A DNA stretch of 64,000 nt from positions 865,093 to 929,092 of the forward strand of contig JAUHVY010000001.1 of the NCBI GenBank assembly GCA_030424975.1. The letters run 5' to 3'. Positions within the stretch are counted from its first letter, which is position 1; every line of letters starts with the position of its first letter. Both the position numbers and the translations under genes were made by a program. Positions 15,453-24,222 of this stretch are shown here, piece by piece. Source of the DNA: Alphaproteobacteria bacterium (GTDB lineage: Bacteria; Pseudomonadota; Alphaproteobacteria; Micavibrionales; Micavibrionaceae). The notes beneath the pieces are model-generated. The model saw only the letters and a program-made list of their open reading frames with translations, did not search any database and was not told the origin of the DNA.

Positions 15453-15602
15453 ATGACACGTTTTGAAAATTCAAATAATACCGAGAAAGTAATGGGACTT
15501 AGAAATGATTTTTATGATCCATTGTTAGCCAGAGCCAGAAAAAATATGCGCAGTATGTTTAGAGAAAAAACAGGCAAGAATAAAACATCTGATAAGCATT
15601 AA
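15453..15602 (+). CDS. Possible 49-aa peptide ahead of macA
   Basis: Open frame starting MTRFENSNNTEKVMGLRN and ending KTSDKH, highly basic in its second half (LARARKNMRSMFREKTGK). It ends 13 bp before macA and is oriented with it. No strong ribosome site precedes it. It may be a real peptide encoded with the exporter, a leader, or chance. Confidence 0.35.
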   Translation: MTRFENSNNTEKVMGLRNDFYDPLLARARKNMRSMFREKTGKNKTSDKH

Positions 15603-15615
15603 AGGTAGTAGAGAT

Positions 15616-16776
15616 ATGAAAAAAAACAAAATTACATTATTTTTTATTTTATCACTTTTGATCATCGGAACGATGTTTTGGGTGTATTTTAATAAAAGCC
15701 AGGCCTCCAGTAATGCTCAAACGACAAGTATCGTACAGGTGGATATTGGGAATATTCAGTCAGTTGTTACAGCGCAAGGAACCCTGGAGCCAAAAGATTA
15801 CGTGGATGTCGGTGCTCAGGTATCAGGTGAGATCATAAAAATGCATGTTGAGATTGGTGATTTGGTTAAAACAGGAGACCTTATCGCGGAAATAGACCCG
15901 GATGTTTATGAAGCCCAAGTAAAATCATCCGAAGCACAACTTAAACAACTGGCAGCGCAAAAACTCCAACAAGAAGCTCTTGTTAAACAGGCAACATGGA
16001 AATATCAACGTAACGAAAAGCTATATGGCGATAAAGCAGTCAGCAAGGAAGTCTTGGAAGATTCTGAAATTGATTTAGAAGTTTCCAGAGCTAACCTTCA
16101 AGCGCTTGAGGCGCAGATTGAACAAGCACAATCTTCTCTGGATGAGGATAAAACAAACCTGAATTACACCAAAATTTATGCCCCTATGAATGGCACAGTT
16201 GTCGATCAATCTGTTGAAGAAGGCGAGACGATCAACGCAAATCAGACAACACCAACAATTGTTCAGGTCGCGAATTTAGACATTATGACCGCCAAAGCCG
16301 AAGTTGCGGAAGCGGATATTATGAAACTTTCACAAGGTACGCCTATGTACTTTACCACTCTGGGATCGGGGGAACGACGATGGGAAGGCATAACACGACA
16401 GATTTTGCCAACTCCAGAAGAAATAAATGATGTGGTTCTCTATAATGTTTTGGTGGATGTGCAAAATAATGATCATGTCTTACTGCCCGGCATGACAACA
16501 CAAATGTTTTTCGTTCTAGAAAGCGCTCAAGGCGTTCCGCTTATCCCTTTAAGCGCGCTAGGCCGCCCTGTAAAAGACCAGAATACCGACGTAACACAAG
16601 CTTATGAAGTTCAAGTTGAAGGAACGGCGGGTGAAGAAATACGAATTGTACATGTGGGATTGATGAATCGTGCCATGGCCGCGGTCACAAAAGGTCTTGA
16701 GGCTGGAGAAAAAGTGATAATCAAAACCAAAAGCAAGGAATCAGCAGAGCGCTCCGGTCCACGAATGAGGCTATAA
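15616..16776 (+). CDS. macA: MacA-like periplasmic adaptor (membrane fusion protein)
   Basis: Links an inner-membrane MacB transporter to a TolC-type outer-membrane channel. An N-terminal anchor (ITLFFILSLLIIGTMFWVYF) is followed by the first lipoyl half (GTLEPKDYVDVGAQVSGEI), a long coiled-coil hairpin (about residues 100-180), the second lipoyl half (YAPMNGTVVDQSVEEGETI) and beta-barrel domains. Length 386 aa is normal. GGTAG lies just before the ATG. Twelve bases separate it from macB, so the three genes form one operon. The divergent metalloprotease gene suggests, but does not prove, a substrate. Confidence 0.9.
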   Translation: MKKNKITLFFILSLLIIGTMFWVYFNKSQASSNAQTTSIVQVDIGNIQSVVTAQGTLEPKDYVDVGAQVSGEIIKMHVEIGDLVKTGDLIAEIDPDVYEAQVKSSEAQLKQLAAQKLQQEALVKQATWKYQRNEKLYGDKAVSKEVLEDSEIDLEVSRANLQALEAQIEQAQSSLDEDKTNLNYTKIYAPMNGTVVDQSVEEGETINANQTTPTIVQVANLDIMTAKAEVAEADIMKLSQGTPMYFTTLGSGERRWEGITRQILPTPEEINDVVLYNVLVDVQNNDHVLLPGMTTQMFFVLESAQGVPLIPLSALGRPVKDQNTDVTQAYEVQVEGTAGEEIRIVHVGLMNRAMAAVTKGLEAGEKVIIKTKSKESAERSGPRMRL

Positions 16777-16788
16777 AGGTCAATATCC

Positions 16789-18726
16789 ATGACACATCCT
16801 TTGATAAAATTAAAAAACATCTGTCGATATTACGGCGCAGGAGATACCACCGTTAAGGCATTAGATGATGTTAGCCTTGAAATACAAGCCGGTGAATTTG
16901 TAGCCATTATGGGGCAATCAGGATCTGGCAAGTCGACAATGATGAACATTGTTGGCATGTTGGACAGCACAACATCCGGACAATATGAGGTAAACGGCGT
17001 TGATGTTGCAACCCTTGACTCAGATAAACTCGCCGCATTACGACGCGACACTTTTGGCTTTATTTTTCAACGTTATAATCTTTTAAATACGGCGAATGCT
17101 GAAGAAAATGTCGAAGTCCCTGCTTTATATGCGGGCATGTCACCGTCAAAACGAAAGGATCGTGCACATAAGCTATTAAGCGATTTAGGTTTGGGCGAAC
17201 GTTGTGATCATAAACCAAATGAGCTTTCTGGTGGTCAGCAACAGCGTGTGGCGGTAGCACGAGCTCTCATGAATGATCCTCCTGTTATATTGGCAGATGA
17301 ACCTACTGGCGCGTTAGACAGTAAAAGCAGCGAAGATGTGATGGCTTTACTACAGGATCTTCATCAAAGAGGACGCACAATCATAGTGATTACTCATGAG
17401 GAGGAAGTGGCAAACTATGCTGATCGGCAAATTCGTTTAGAGGACGGGAAAATTATACGTGACGATCCTCCTGTTTTAAACGCAAACAATATTAGCAATA
17501 CAGACAAGCACCATACTGAGCTAGCCAATTCAAATGTAGAGGCATATGAATCTGTAAAAATGGCTATGAGATCTTTACGGGCAAATATTTTTCGTACAGC
17601 ACTAACTTTGCTGGGAATTATTATTGGCGTTGCGTCAGTAATTACAATGTTAGCAATTGGTGAGGGCAGCAAACAACAAGTACTAACACAAATTAGTGCC
17701 ATGGGTACCAATATCTTAAATGTACGACCGGGAGCGCCCGGCATTCGATCAAGTGGTGATAATGCAACCATGATGCCCGCTGATGCTATAGCCATTGCAG
17801 AAAACATAGATAATATCATTGCCGTTGTTCCGGAGCGAAGCGGTAACAAAACGCTGCGTCTTGGCAATATAGATGATTCTATTTCAGTGGAGGGTGTTGG
17901 CCCCTCTTTTCCTCTGGCCCGTGATTGGGCGATCGAAAAAGGCACTTTTTTTAATCAAGACGACCTGAATTCATATGCTGCCGTCATGGTATTGGGAACA
18001 ACCGCCGTAGAAACGTTCTTTCCTTACGGAGAGGATCCTATTGGCCAGTATATTCTGGTTGGGAATATTCCTTTTGAAGTTATTGGAGTTATGGAGTCCA
18101 AAGGGGCAGCCCCGTGGGGTTCAGATCAGGATAATGTGGCATGGGTTCCTTATACAACCGGGCTGGTAAGGCTTTTTGGCGGTAATTTTTTAAATAGCAT
18201 CACAATAAAAGTAGATAATACTGACAAAATTGACCAAACCGAAGAAGACATCACCAACCTTCTGATTTCACGGCATGGATCCGAAGATTTCAGGGTTCGT
18301 AACACAGCCTCTTTTTTGGAGATGGCCACAGAAACACAAAACACCCTCACAATTTTATTGGGTGCGGTAGCTGCAATTTCTTTGCTGGTTGGCGGAATCG
18401 GCGTGATGAATATCATGTTGGTGAGCGTTGTCGAGCGAACGCGTGAGATTGGTATTCGCATGGCAACGGGTGCGCGCCGTCGTGACATATTACTACAATT
18501 TAACATTGAAGCGGCCGTAGTCTGTACGATTGGCGGCATAATTGGGGTCGCATGCGGCGTCGCAACCGGTTTAGGTTTGACGCTTTTTGACATAGATATT
18601 GCTTTTACGCCAACTCCGGCACTGTTGGCTTTTGGTTGTGCAGTTGGTACCGGGCTTGTATTCGGGTATTTACCTGCACGTAAGGCATCTCACTTAGATC
18701 CTGTTATCGCATTAAGTTCGGAGTAA
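16789..18726 (+). CDS. macB: MacB-like ABC exporter (ATPase fused to permease)
   Basis: The N-terminal ATPase has Walker A (GQSGSGKST), signature (LSGGQQQR) and Walker B with the catalytic Glu (VILADEPTGALD), about residues 40-170. A transmembrane helix near residue 265 (ALTLLGIIIGVASVITMLAIGEG) leads to a large periplasmic domain, and three helices close the FtsX-type permease part (GVMNIMLVSVVERTREIGIRMATGAR is the conserved cytoplasmic loop). 645 aa is the usual length. MacB powers a mechanotransmission exporter for peptides, toxins or drugs already in the periplasm. In operon with the adaptor and channel genes. Confidence 0.93.
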   Translation: MTHPLIKLKNICRYYGAGDTTVKALDDVSLEIQAGEFVAIMGQSGSGKSTMMNIVGMLDSTTSGQYEVNGVDVATLDSDKLAALRRDTFGFIFQRYNLLNTANAEENVEVPALYAGMSPSKRKDRAHKLLSDLGLGERCDHKPNELSGGQQQRVAVARALMNDPPVILADEPTGALDSKSSEDVMALLQDLHQRGRTIIVITHEEEVANYADRQIRLEDGKIIRDDPPVLNANNISNTDKHHTELANSNVEAYESVKMAMRSLRANIFRTALTLLGIIIGVASVITMLAIGEGSKQQVLTQISAMGTNILNVRPGAPGIRSSGDNATMMPADAIAIAENIDNIIAVVPERSGNKTLRLGNIDDSISVEGVGPSFPLARDWAIEKGTFFNQDDLNSYAAVMVLGTTAVETFFPYGEDPIGQYILVGNIPFEVIGVMESKGAAPWGSDQDNVAWVPYTTGLVRLFGGNFLNSITIKVDNTDKIDQTEEDITNLLISRHGSEDFRVRNTASFLEMATETQNTLTILLGAVAAISLLVGGIGVMNIMLVSVVERTREIGIRMATGARRRDILLQFNIEAAVVCTIGGIIGVACGVATGLGLTLFDIDIAFTPTPALLAFGCAVGTGLVFGYLPARKASHLDPVIALSSE

Positions 18727-18732
18727 GAAAAT

Positions 18733-20106
18733 ATGAAGAACATTATAACCCTGTCATTACTTTTATTATCATGCGGATGCTCACTGACACCTGATTACAA
18801 ACGCCCTGATGTTTACATGCCTTCTGAAAATCAATGGCTATACGACACACAAGCTCAAGGTTATGTTGATGAAGCCACTCAATGGTGGATGAACTTCAAG
18901 AGTGCTGAGCTAGACACCCTTATTAATCAGTCTTTAGAACAAAATACAGATTTACGTGCAGGTATACATCGTATTGAGCAAGCACGAGCCTCTTTAAAGT
19001 CTGCAGGAGCCAGCCTATTGCCAACAGCAAGCGGATCAGGTGGGGCATCGCGTTCAAAATCAAACCCTACCGAAGGTAATAATACATACGCCACCTCACT
19101 GAATGCAGGATTAAACGTATCCTATGAATTAGATTTATTTGGTTCTAATCGTGCCGCCATTGCATCAGCAGAGGCAGGATATGAAAGCAGCATCTATGAT
19201 CAAGGTGCACTAAAGCTAACGATTATGGGGGATGTTGCCACCGGATACTTCACTCTCGTGAACCTTTTCGAGCGTTTAAATATTGCTGACGACAATCTAC
19301 TGAATGCAAAAGAAGTTTTGCGCATTATCCAATCTCGCGTTAATGCCGGTGCAGAATCCGACTTGGCGCTGGCACAGCAAAAAAGCTCGGTAGCAAATGC
19401 CGAAGCCAGTCGGGCATCTTTGACGGAGCTAATAGCAAATGCACAAAATGCCTTAGACGTACTTTTAGGCCGCCCACCCGGCAACATTAGTATCGAGCAA
19501 AAAAGTTTAGCTGATTTAATTATTCCCAAGATTAGTGCAGGACAGCCTTCAGAATTATTACAGCGTCGCCCAGACATTCTATCTTCGGAACTCGCCTTAA
19601 TAGCAGCAAACGCAGATATAGGCGCAGCGCGTGCAGCCTTTTACCCATCCATTTCCTTAGGGCTTAACAATAGCCTTTCTCTCGCTGGCTTCGGAGAGCC
19701 TAGCAGCACAGCTCTCGCGCTTACCTCCTCAATTGTTACACCTATATTTTCTGCCGGAGCGCTCGATGCGCAGCTAGAATCGGCAACGGCCAGACACTTA
19801 GAGTTGATTGAGAATTACCGTGGTGCTGTTTATTCCGCGTTCCAAGATGTGGAAGATGCTATGGTCGCAGTAAAAACATCACAAACCCGCGAAAATGCGC
19901 TGAAAGTTTCTATGCAGCAGGCTTCACGCGCCTATGATATTTCCAAACGCCGCTATGATGCCGGATCGATTGATTACCAGACTTTGTTAGATACACAAAA
20001 TTCAAAACTATCCGCTCAAGATACTTACGCGCAAGCTCGTCTGGCTCGCCTCACCACAGCCGTAAACCTCTACCGCGCTCTTGGTGGCGGTTGGAACTCT
20101 CAATAA
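18733..20106 (+). CDS. TolC/NodT-type outer-membrane efflux lipoprotein
   Basis: Outer-membrane factor for the MacAB-like pump. The signal peptide has a lipobox (LLLSCGCS) giving a lipid-anchored N-terminus, as in NodT/OprM proteins. Two repeats of the OEP fold are visible: LDTLINQSLEQNTDLRAGIHRIEQAR in the first half and RRPDILSSELALIAANADIGAARAAFYPSISL in the second, the latter a strong family signature. 457 aa is typical. It starts six bases after macB, so the operon encodes a complete three-part exporter. Confidence 0.92.
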   Translation: MKNIITLSLLLLSCGCSLTPDYKRPDVYMPSENQWLYDTQAQGYVDEATQWWMNFKSAELDTLINQSLEQNTDLRAGIHRIEQARASLKSAGASLLPTASGSGGASRSKSNPTEGNNTYATSLNAGLNVSYELDLFGSNRAAIASAEAGYESSIYDQGALKLTIMGDVATGYFTLVNLFERLNIADDNLLNAKEVLRIIQSRVNAGAESDLALAQQKSSVANAEASRASLTELIANAQNALDVLLGRPPGNISIEQKSLADLIIPKISAGQPSELLQRRPDILSSELALIAANADIGAARAAFYPSISLGLNNSLSLAGFGEPSSTALALTSSIVTPIFSAGALDAQLESATARHLELIENYRGAVYSAFQDVEDAMVAVKTSQTRENALKVSMQQASRAYDISKRRYDAGSIDYQTLLDTQNSKLSAQDTYAQARLARLTTAVNLYRALGGGWNSQ

Positions 20107-20111
20107 CACAA

Positions 20112-20150
20112 GATTGCAAGAAAGCGGCAGTTCTAAAGCCTTCATTTTCT
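20112..20150 (-). pseudogene. Short serine recombinase tail scar
   Basis: On the minus strand it reads ENEGFRTAAFLQS, matching GFRTAAFSQP of the remnant at 5449-5775; 23 of 28 bases agree between 20113-20140 and the left repeat. It lies in the 137-bp gap between two convergent genes. Too short to be more than a scar. Confidence 0.45.
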
Positions 20151-20243
20151 TAAATCACTTTTTATCACTGCTTTTAAGAACTATTAAAAGACTTTCCCAA
20201 GATCTCATCAAGCGGGAATGGCGGCGCCTCCGTTAAATCCAAC

Positions 20244-20876
20244 TTACGGCACAATCTCAGCATCTCTAAGGCGGTAAAAAACATTATACTCATCATCTTG
20301 TGGGACGAGTTCCAATGTGCCACGCACATTAACCGTATCATAAGAGAATTTTTCAGGGCTTTTGGCGTGCACTTCGATAATAAGTTTTGGCGGTACGTGA
20401 TAATGATATGGACAACTGAGCGGAAACGGCCCCAATAAGTACATACTTTGCTCTTCCTCTTGGCCCAACGGAAACATATAGCCTTGTATCAATATTTCAC
20501 TGCCTTCGAGCTGTTTCATTTCTTCGGAAAATTCAGGCCGAACACCGATATAATCATACTCATCATCTTGCTGATAAGAGAATTCATGCTCCTTGGTTTC
20601 GTTAAAAACGCTCCAAGATATACCGCCTTCCGGCGTTTGTACGTACTTTGGGATCGACTCCATAAGATCTATTGAAGATGGCTCAATCGTTTCACTATAT
20701 TCAAACGTTTTTTGAATGAATGTATCAAACTCTGTGACCTCCTTACGGGCTAACGGATGCCCGGGGTTTACAAGGCTGCCGGTTAGAAAGGGAATGCTCA
20801 ATACTCCGATCACAGCAATCGTAAAAACAGATTTCACAATAAGTTTTCCTATCCTTTTAAGCCTCGATCTTTTCAT
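20244..20876 (-). CDS. DUF3299 exported/membrane-anchored protein of the zinc ABC operon
   Basis: N-terminal anchor or uncleaved signal (IVKSVFTIAVIGVLSIPFLTG), then a periplasmic domain. The DUF3299 pattern is visible: LEGSEILIQGYMFPL followed by LLGPFPLSCPYHYHVPPKLIIEV, with a Cys-His-rich loop that could bind metal. 210 aa. It follows the permease gene by nine bases. Proteins of this family accompany a zinc-regulated ABC system in Vibrio (zrg genes), from memory. Probably a periplasmic partner handling zinc. Confidence 0.8.
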   Translation of the reverse strand: MKRSRLKRIGKLIVKSVFTIAVIGVLSIPFLTGSLVNPGHPLARKEVTEFDTFIQKTFEYSETIEPSSIDLMESIPKYVQTPEGGISWSVFNETKEHEFSYQQDDEYDYIGVRPEFSEEMKQLEGSEILIQGYMFPLGQEEEQSMYLLGPFPLSCPYHYHVPPKLIIEVHAKSPEKFSYDTVNVRGTLELVPQDDEYNVFYRLRDAEIVP

Positions 20877-20885
20877 GAACAGACC

Positions 20886-22193
20886 CTAAGTGTTGCGCGA
20901 AACTTGTCGCGCCACGTCAACTTTTGCGGCGCGTATTGCCGGAATCATAGCCGCGACGAAACCCGCAATTAAGACAGAGCATATTATCAGAGCTGAATCG
21001 GAAGTAAAACGTATTTCCGCGCCACTGGACTGTAATGGCGGAACAATGGTTTTAAGGACAAGGAAACCACCCGCCCCCATAATCACGCCCAAAGCTGTAC
21101 CGCTTACTGTTATGATCATGCCTTCCAAGGTTATAATTTTAAATACGCGACTCTTTGAGTAGCCAATTGCGCGCAAAACGGCCAGATCGCCCATACGATT
21201 TTCAAGGCTACCCGCTAATCCCGAGAATATGCTCAAAGATGCAATAATGATCAAAAGCATGGCTAAAGCTTGAAAGCTTTTTGATCCTAGCCCGAGCATA
21301 GACGTTAACCGCGTCAATTCCAAAGCGGGATTTGCCGCCTGCAACGTACTTCCCCTGTTTATCGTACGCGGCAAATTCATATTGGCAATCGGTGACTTTG
21401 TCGTCAGCAAAAGTGCGGTAATTTCTGGCGCGACGCGTTCTTCATGATCGTGATGTTTATGCTCATCGTGCGCATGGTGCTCGTCCTCGTGTGCGTGGCC
21501 ATCATGGTCATGTTCTTCATGCTCATGGTTATCATGGTCGTGATGTTTATCTTCATGCCCGTGATCATGTTCAGTATGCTCCACGCTTTCTTGCCCATGA
21601 ATATTAAGAACAGAGTCCAAAGACGTAAGAATTAAGCGATCCAATACTGTCCCTATTGGTTTCATAACGCCGGTAACCTGATATTTTTCTTCTTCATGTA
21701 TATGGCCGTGACCGACTAAACCATGCGCACCGACAAACGATTCACCAATTTCCAACCCGACAGAAGAACCTGCAACTGCTTCAAACGCTTTGTGCCATGG
21801 TTCACCGCTTTTAAGTTCAGCCCCGTAATGCTTCATATATTCCGGTGTCGTTCCGACTATTCGGTAGCCTTTCCAATTATCACCAAGTGCGAGTGGAATA
21901 GCCGTTTTCACTTGCGGGTTCTTCATTAGCTTTTTTGCCTGATCATAAGGGATATTGCCCGTTGGAATATCAATATGATAGACGGATGATAGAACCATTT
22001 GTAGCGGGCTGCCCTTTGCACCGACAACAATATCTATGCCCTGCCCGTCCGAACTTAAGCGGTTTTGAACATGCTGAGAAAATTGAATAACCACCAGCGC
22101 CAGCATTACGCCAAATGCCGTTAAAAATACGGATAAGAGCGAATTCAGCCATCTGGATTTCAAAGAGGACAAAACCAGTGATACATCTGTCAT
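20886..22193 (-). CDS. FtsX/LolC-type ABC permease with a His-rich periplasmic loop
   Basis: N-terminal helix (LNSLLSVFLTAFGVMLALVVI), a large periplasmic domain, then three C-terminal helices of the FtsX fold (FQALAMLLIIIASLSIFSG; MIITVSGTALGVIMGAGGFLVL; LIICSVLIAGFVAAMIPAIRAA), with the conserved NRMGDLAVLRAIGYSK loop. The unusual part is a stretch of about 50 residues near 205-260 made almost only of His, Asp and Glu (repeated HDH, HEEHDHD, HEDEHH), a clear transition-metal ligand. Its ATG overlaps the ATPase stop. A role in zinc movement or sensing across the inner membrane fits the nearby Zur site; the transport direction is unknown. Confidence 0.88.
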   Translation of the reverse strand: MTDVSLVLSSLKSRWLNSLLSVFLTAFGVMLALVVIQFSQHVQNRLSSDGQGIDIVVGAKGSPLQMVLSSVYHIDIPTGNIPYDQAKKLMKNPQVKTAIPLALGDNWKGYRIVGTTPEYMKHYGAELKSGEPWHKAFEAVAGSSVGLEIGESFVGAHGLVGHGHIHEEEKYQVTGVMKPIGTVLDRLILTSLDSVLNIHGQESVEHTEHDHGHEDKHHDHDNHEHEEHDHDGHAHEDEHHAHDEHKHHDHEERVAPEITALLLTTKSPIANMNLPRTINRGSTLQAANPALELTRLTSMLGLGSKSFQALAMLLIIIASLSIFSGLAGSLENRMGDLAVLRAIGYSKSRVFKIITLEGMIITVSGTALGVIMGAGGFLVLKTIVPPLQSSGAEIRFTSDSALIICSVLIAGFVAAMIPAIRAAKVDVARQVSRNT

Positions 22194-22813
22194 TATGCTA
22201 TCTCCAATATATTATCAAACATGCCCTTAATGCGTGCATCATGTGTTGCCGCAACCACGGTTGCTCCTGATTTTTTGGCCTGATCAAAAATTAAATTCAT
22301 CACTTTTTCTGCATTTATATCATCCAATGCAGAAGTTGGCTCATCTGCGAATATCACTGTCGGGTTATGCACAACCGCCCTCGCAATCGCGACGCGTTGC
22401 GCTTCTCCTACACTTAAATCACGAGCTTTCTGTTTTTCTTTTCCTGACAACCCTAAATCATCAACCAAATTTTTGATGCGTTGATGGTCTGCTTTGCTTT
22501 GTGACAACCCGATATTTTGTTCGACACTCAGATGTCCGATAAGAAGTAGCTTTTGAAAAACAAATCCGAAATTATTTGCACGAAGCCGGTCCAGCTCACT
22601 TTGCGACAAAGCAGCATATATTTGGTCGTTATATTTAACCTCACCACTTCCGGGTTGCGATAGTCCCGCCAGAATATTTAATAAGCTGGTTTTGCCTGAG
22701 CCTGAGGGCCCTAATAAAAGCAGCGATTGCCCCGCTTCTACATGCAAATTCACATTATCGAGGATTTGCGTGTTTCTAACTGTGAAGCAAACATTATTAA
22801 CATCAAACAACAT
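22193..22813 (-). CDS. LolD-like ABC ATPase
   Basis: 206-aa nucleotide-binding subunit with Walker A (GPSGSGKTS), signature (LSVGEAQRVAIARA), Walker B (VIFADEPTSALDD) and the switch His (AATHDARIKG). It is of the short LolD/MacB-type class that pairs with FtsX-fold permeases. It is the first gene of a three-gene minus-strand operon with the His-rich permease and the DUF3299 protein. A Zur-type palindrome lies 112 bp upstream in the divergent promoter region. Confidence 0.92.
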   Translation of the reverse strand: MLFDVNNVCFTVRNTQILDNVNLHVEAGQSLLLLGPSGSGKTSLLNILAGLSQPGSGEVKYNDQIYAALSQSELDRLRANNFGFVFQKLLLIGHLSVEQNIGLSQSKADHQRIKNLVDDLGLSGKEKQKARDLSVGEAQRVAIARAVVHNPTVIFADEPTSALDDINAEKVMNLIFDQAKKSGATVVAATHDARIKGMFDNILEIA

Positions 22814-22924
22814 GGTTCTTTTCTCTTAAAATTATACGGCTATGCATTAGATGCTTGTAAGTCAATTCTCATCTTGCTGTTTCAAATTCCTTCTTGCAAT
22901 TCTTAAATGATGCAGTGTATTAAC

Positions 22925-22939
22925 TGTTATATTATAACA
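22925..22939. promoter_or_regulatory. Zur-type operator
   Basis: TGTTATATTATAACA is a palindrome with 7-bp arms and a single central base, matching known proteobacterial Zur sites. It lies 27 bp before the COG0523 GTPase start and 112 bp before the divergent ATPase start. The same 15 bases recur at 25773-25787. Confidence 0.82.
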
Positions 22940-22965
22940 TATCAAAAATCAAGAGGACTTATTTT

Positions 22966-24186
22966 ATGTTACAAACGATTGAGAAAAAACTTCCTGTGAC
23001 GGTCTTATCAGGGTTTCTTGGCGCGGGAAAAACAACGCTGCTCAATCATATTCTCAATAATCGCGAAGGCAAAAAGGTTGCTGTGATTGTGAATGATATG
23101 AGCGAGGTCAACATTGACGCTGCTCTTGTTGAAAAAGGTGGCGCGGACTTATCACGTACAGAAGAAAAACTGGTGGAGATGAGCAATGGCTGTATTTGCT
23201 GCACCTTACGCGAGGACTTGCTTGAACAGGTGCGTGAACTCGCGCAAGACGGAAAATTCGACTACCTGTTGATTGAAAGCACAGGCATTTCTGAACCCTT
23301 GCCTGTTGCCACAACGTTTGATTTTAGAGATGAAAACGGACAAAGCCTTTCAGATGTATCGCGCCTTGATACCATGGTGACGGTTGTTGACGCGGCAAAC
23401 CTTATTAGAAATTACAGCTCAACTGATTTTCTGAAAGATCACGGTGAAAGTCTGGGTGAGGAAGATGAACGTACACTTGTTGATTTGCTGGTCGAGCAAA
23501 TGGAATTTGCGAATGTTATCATTTTAAACAAAATCGATCTCATTTCCAAAGAAGAGCTGGAAACAGTGAAAGCCATCATCCGCGGCCAAAATACAAAAGC
23601 AAAGATAATTGAGACAACCTTATCACAAGTTGAAATGAGCGAAGTGATGGATACAGGGTTATTCAATTTTGAAGAAGCGCAGGAACACCCGCTTTGGGCA
23701 CAAGAGCTTTATCATTTTAAAGACCATGTACCTGAAACCGAAGAATATGGCATCACAAGTTTTGTCTATCGTGCACGTGAGCCTTTCGATCCGGCAAAAC
23801 TTTATGCATTTTTCAATGATGAATGTGACGGCGTTGTCCGAAGCAAGGGTTTTTTCTGGATTTCTTCGCGTCCCGATTTTGTTGGTGAGATTTCACAAGC
23901 AGGTGCCATAGTACGCCATCAGGGCATAGGCCGTTGGTGGGCCGCAATTCCCAAAGACCGATGGCCTGCCGGTGATGAATTTGACAAAGTGCTACAGAAT
24001 TATTGGACCTCTGACTTTGGCGACAGAAGGCAAGAAATAGTCTTTATCGGACTGAAAAATCATATGAATGAAGAAGGCATTCGAAAAAAACTTGATGATT
24101 GCCTGGTGAAGAATTATTTGAGCGCTCCTGAATTTTTCCAAAAACTGGCTGACCCGTTTCCCGAATGGTTCAAACAAGCCGCCTAG
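22966..24186 (+). CDS. COG0523 (CobW-family) GTPase, probable zinc chaperone
   Basis: P-loop GTPase with Walker A ([10 protein letters not shown], residues 15-24), the metal-binding CxCC motif (GCICC, Cys 76, 78, 79), an [10 protein letters not shown] switch, the NKID base-recognition motif and the C-terminal CobW_C domain. COG0523 proteins insert metal into client enzymes at GTP cost; members under Zur serve zinc starvation (ZigA/ZagA type). Here a Zur palindrome lies 27 bp before the start and a His-rich transporter gene follows 36 bp downstream, so a zinc role is well supported. Cobalamin synthesis is unlikely: no cob genes are near. 406 aa is typical. Confidence 0.9.
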   Translation: MLQTIEKKLPVTVLSGFLGAGKTTLLNHILNNREGKKVAVIVNDMSEVNIDAALVEKGGADLSRTEEKLVEMSNGCICCTLREDLLEQVRELAQDGKFDYLLIESTGISEPLPVATTFDFRDENGQSLSDVSRLDTMVTVVDAANLIRNYSSTDFLKDHGESLGEEDERTLVDLLVEQMEFANVIILNKIDLISKEELETVKAIIRGQNTKAKIIETTLSQVEMSEVMDTGLFNFEEAQEHPLWAQELYHFKDHVPETEEYGITSFVYRAREPFDPAKLYAFFNDECDGVVRSKGFFWISSRPDFVGEISQAGAIVRHQGIGRWWAAIPKDRWPAGDEFDKVLQNYWTSDFGDRRQEIVFIGLKNHMNEEGIRKKLDDCLVKNYLSAPEFFQKLADPFPEWFKQAA

Positions 24187-24222
24187 TTTTCAAATTAGCC
24201 ATAAGTAAAAATACGAAATAAA

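Noticed and set aside
21404-21635. His/Met-rich ORFs on both strands around the permease His loop
   Set aside because: They are frame shadows of the repetitive CAT/GAT codons that encode the His-Asp stretch.
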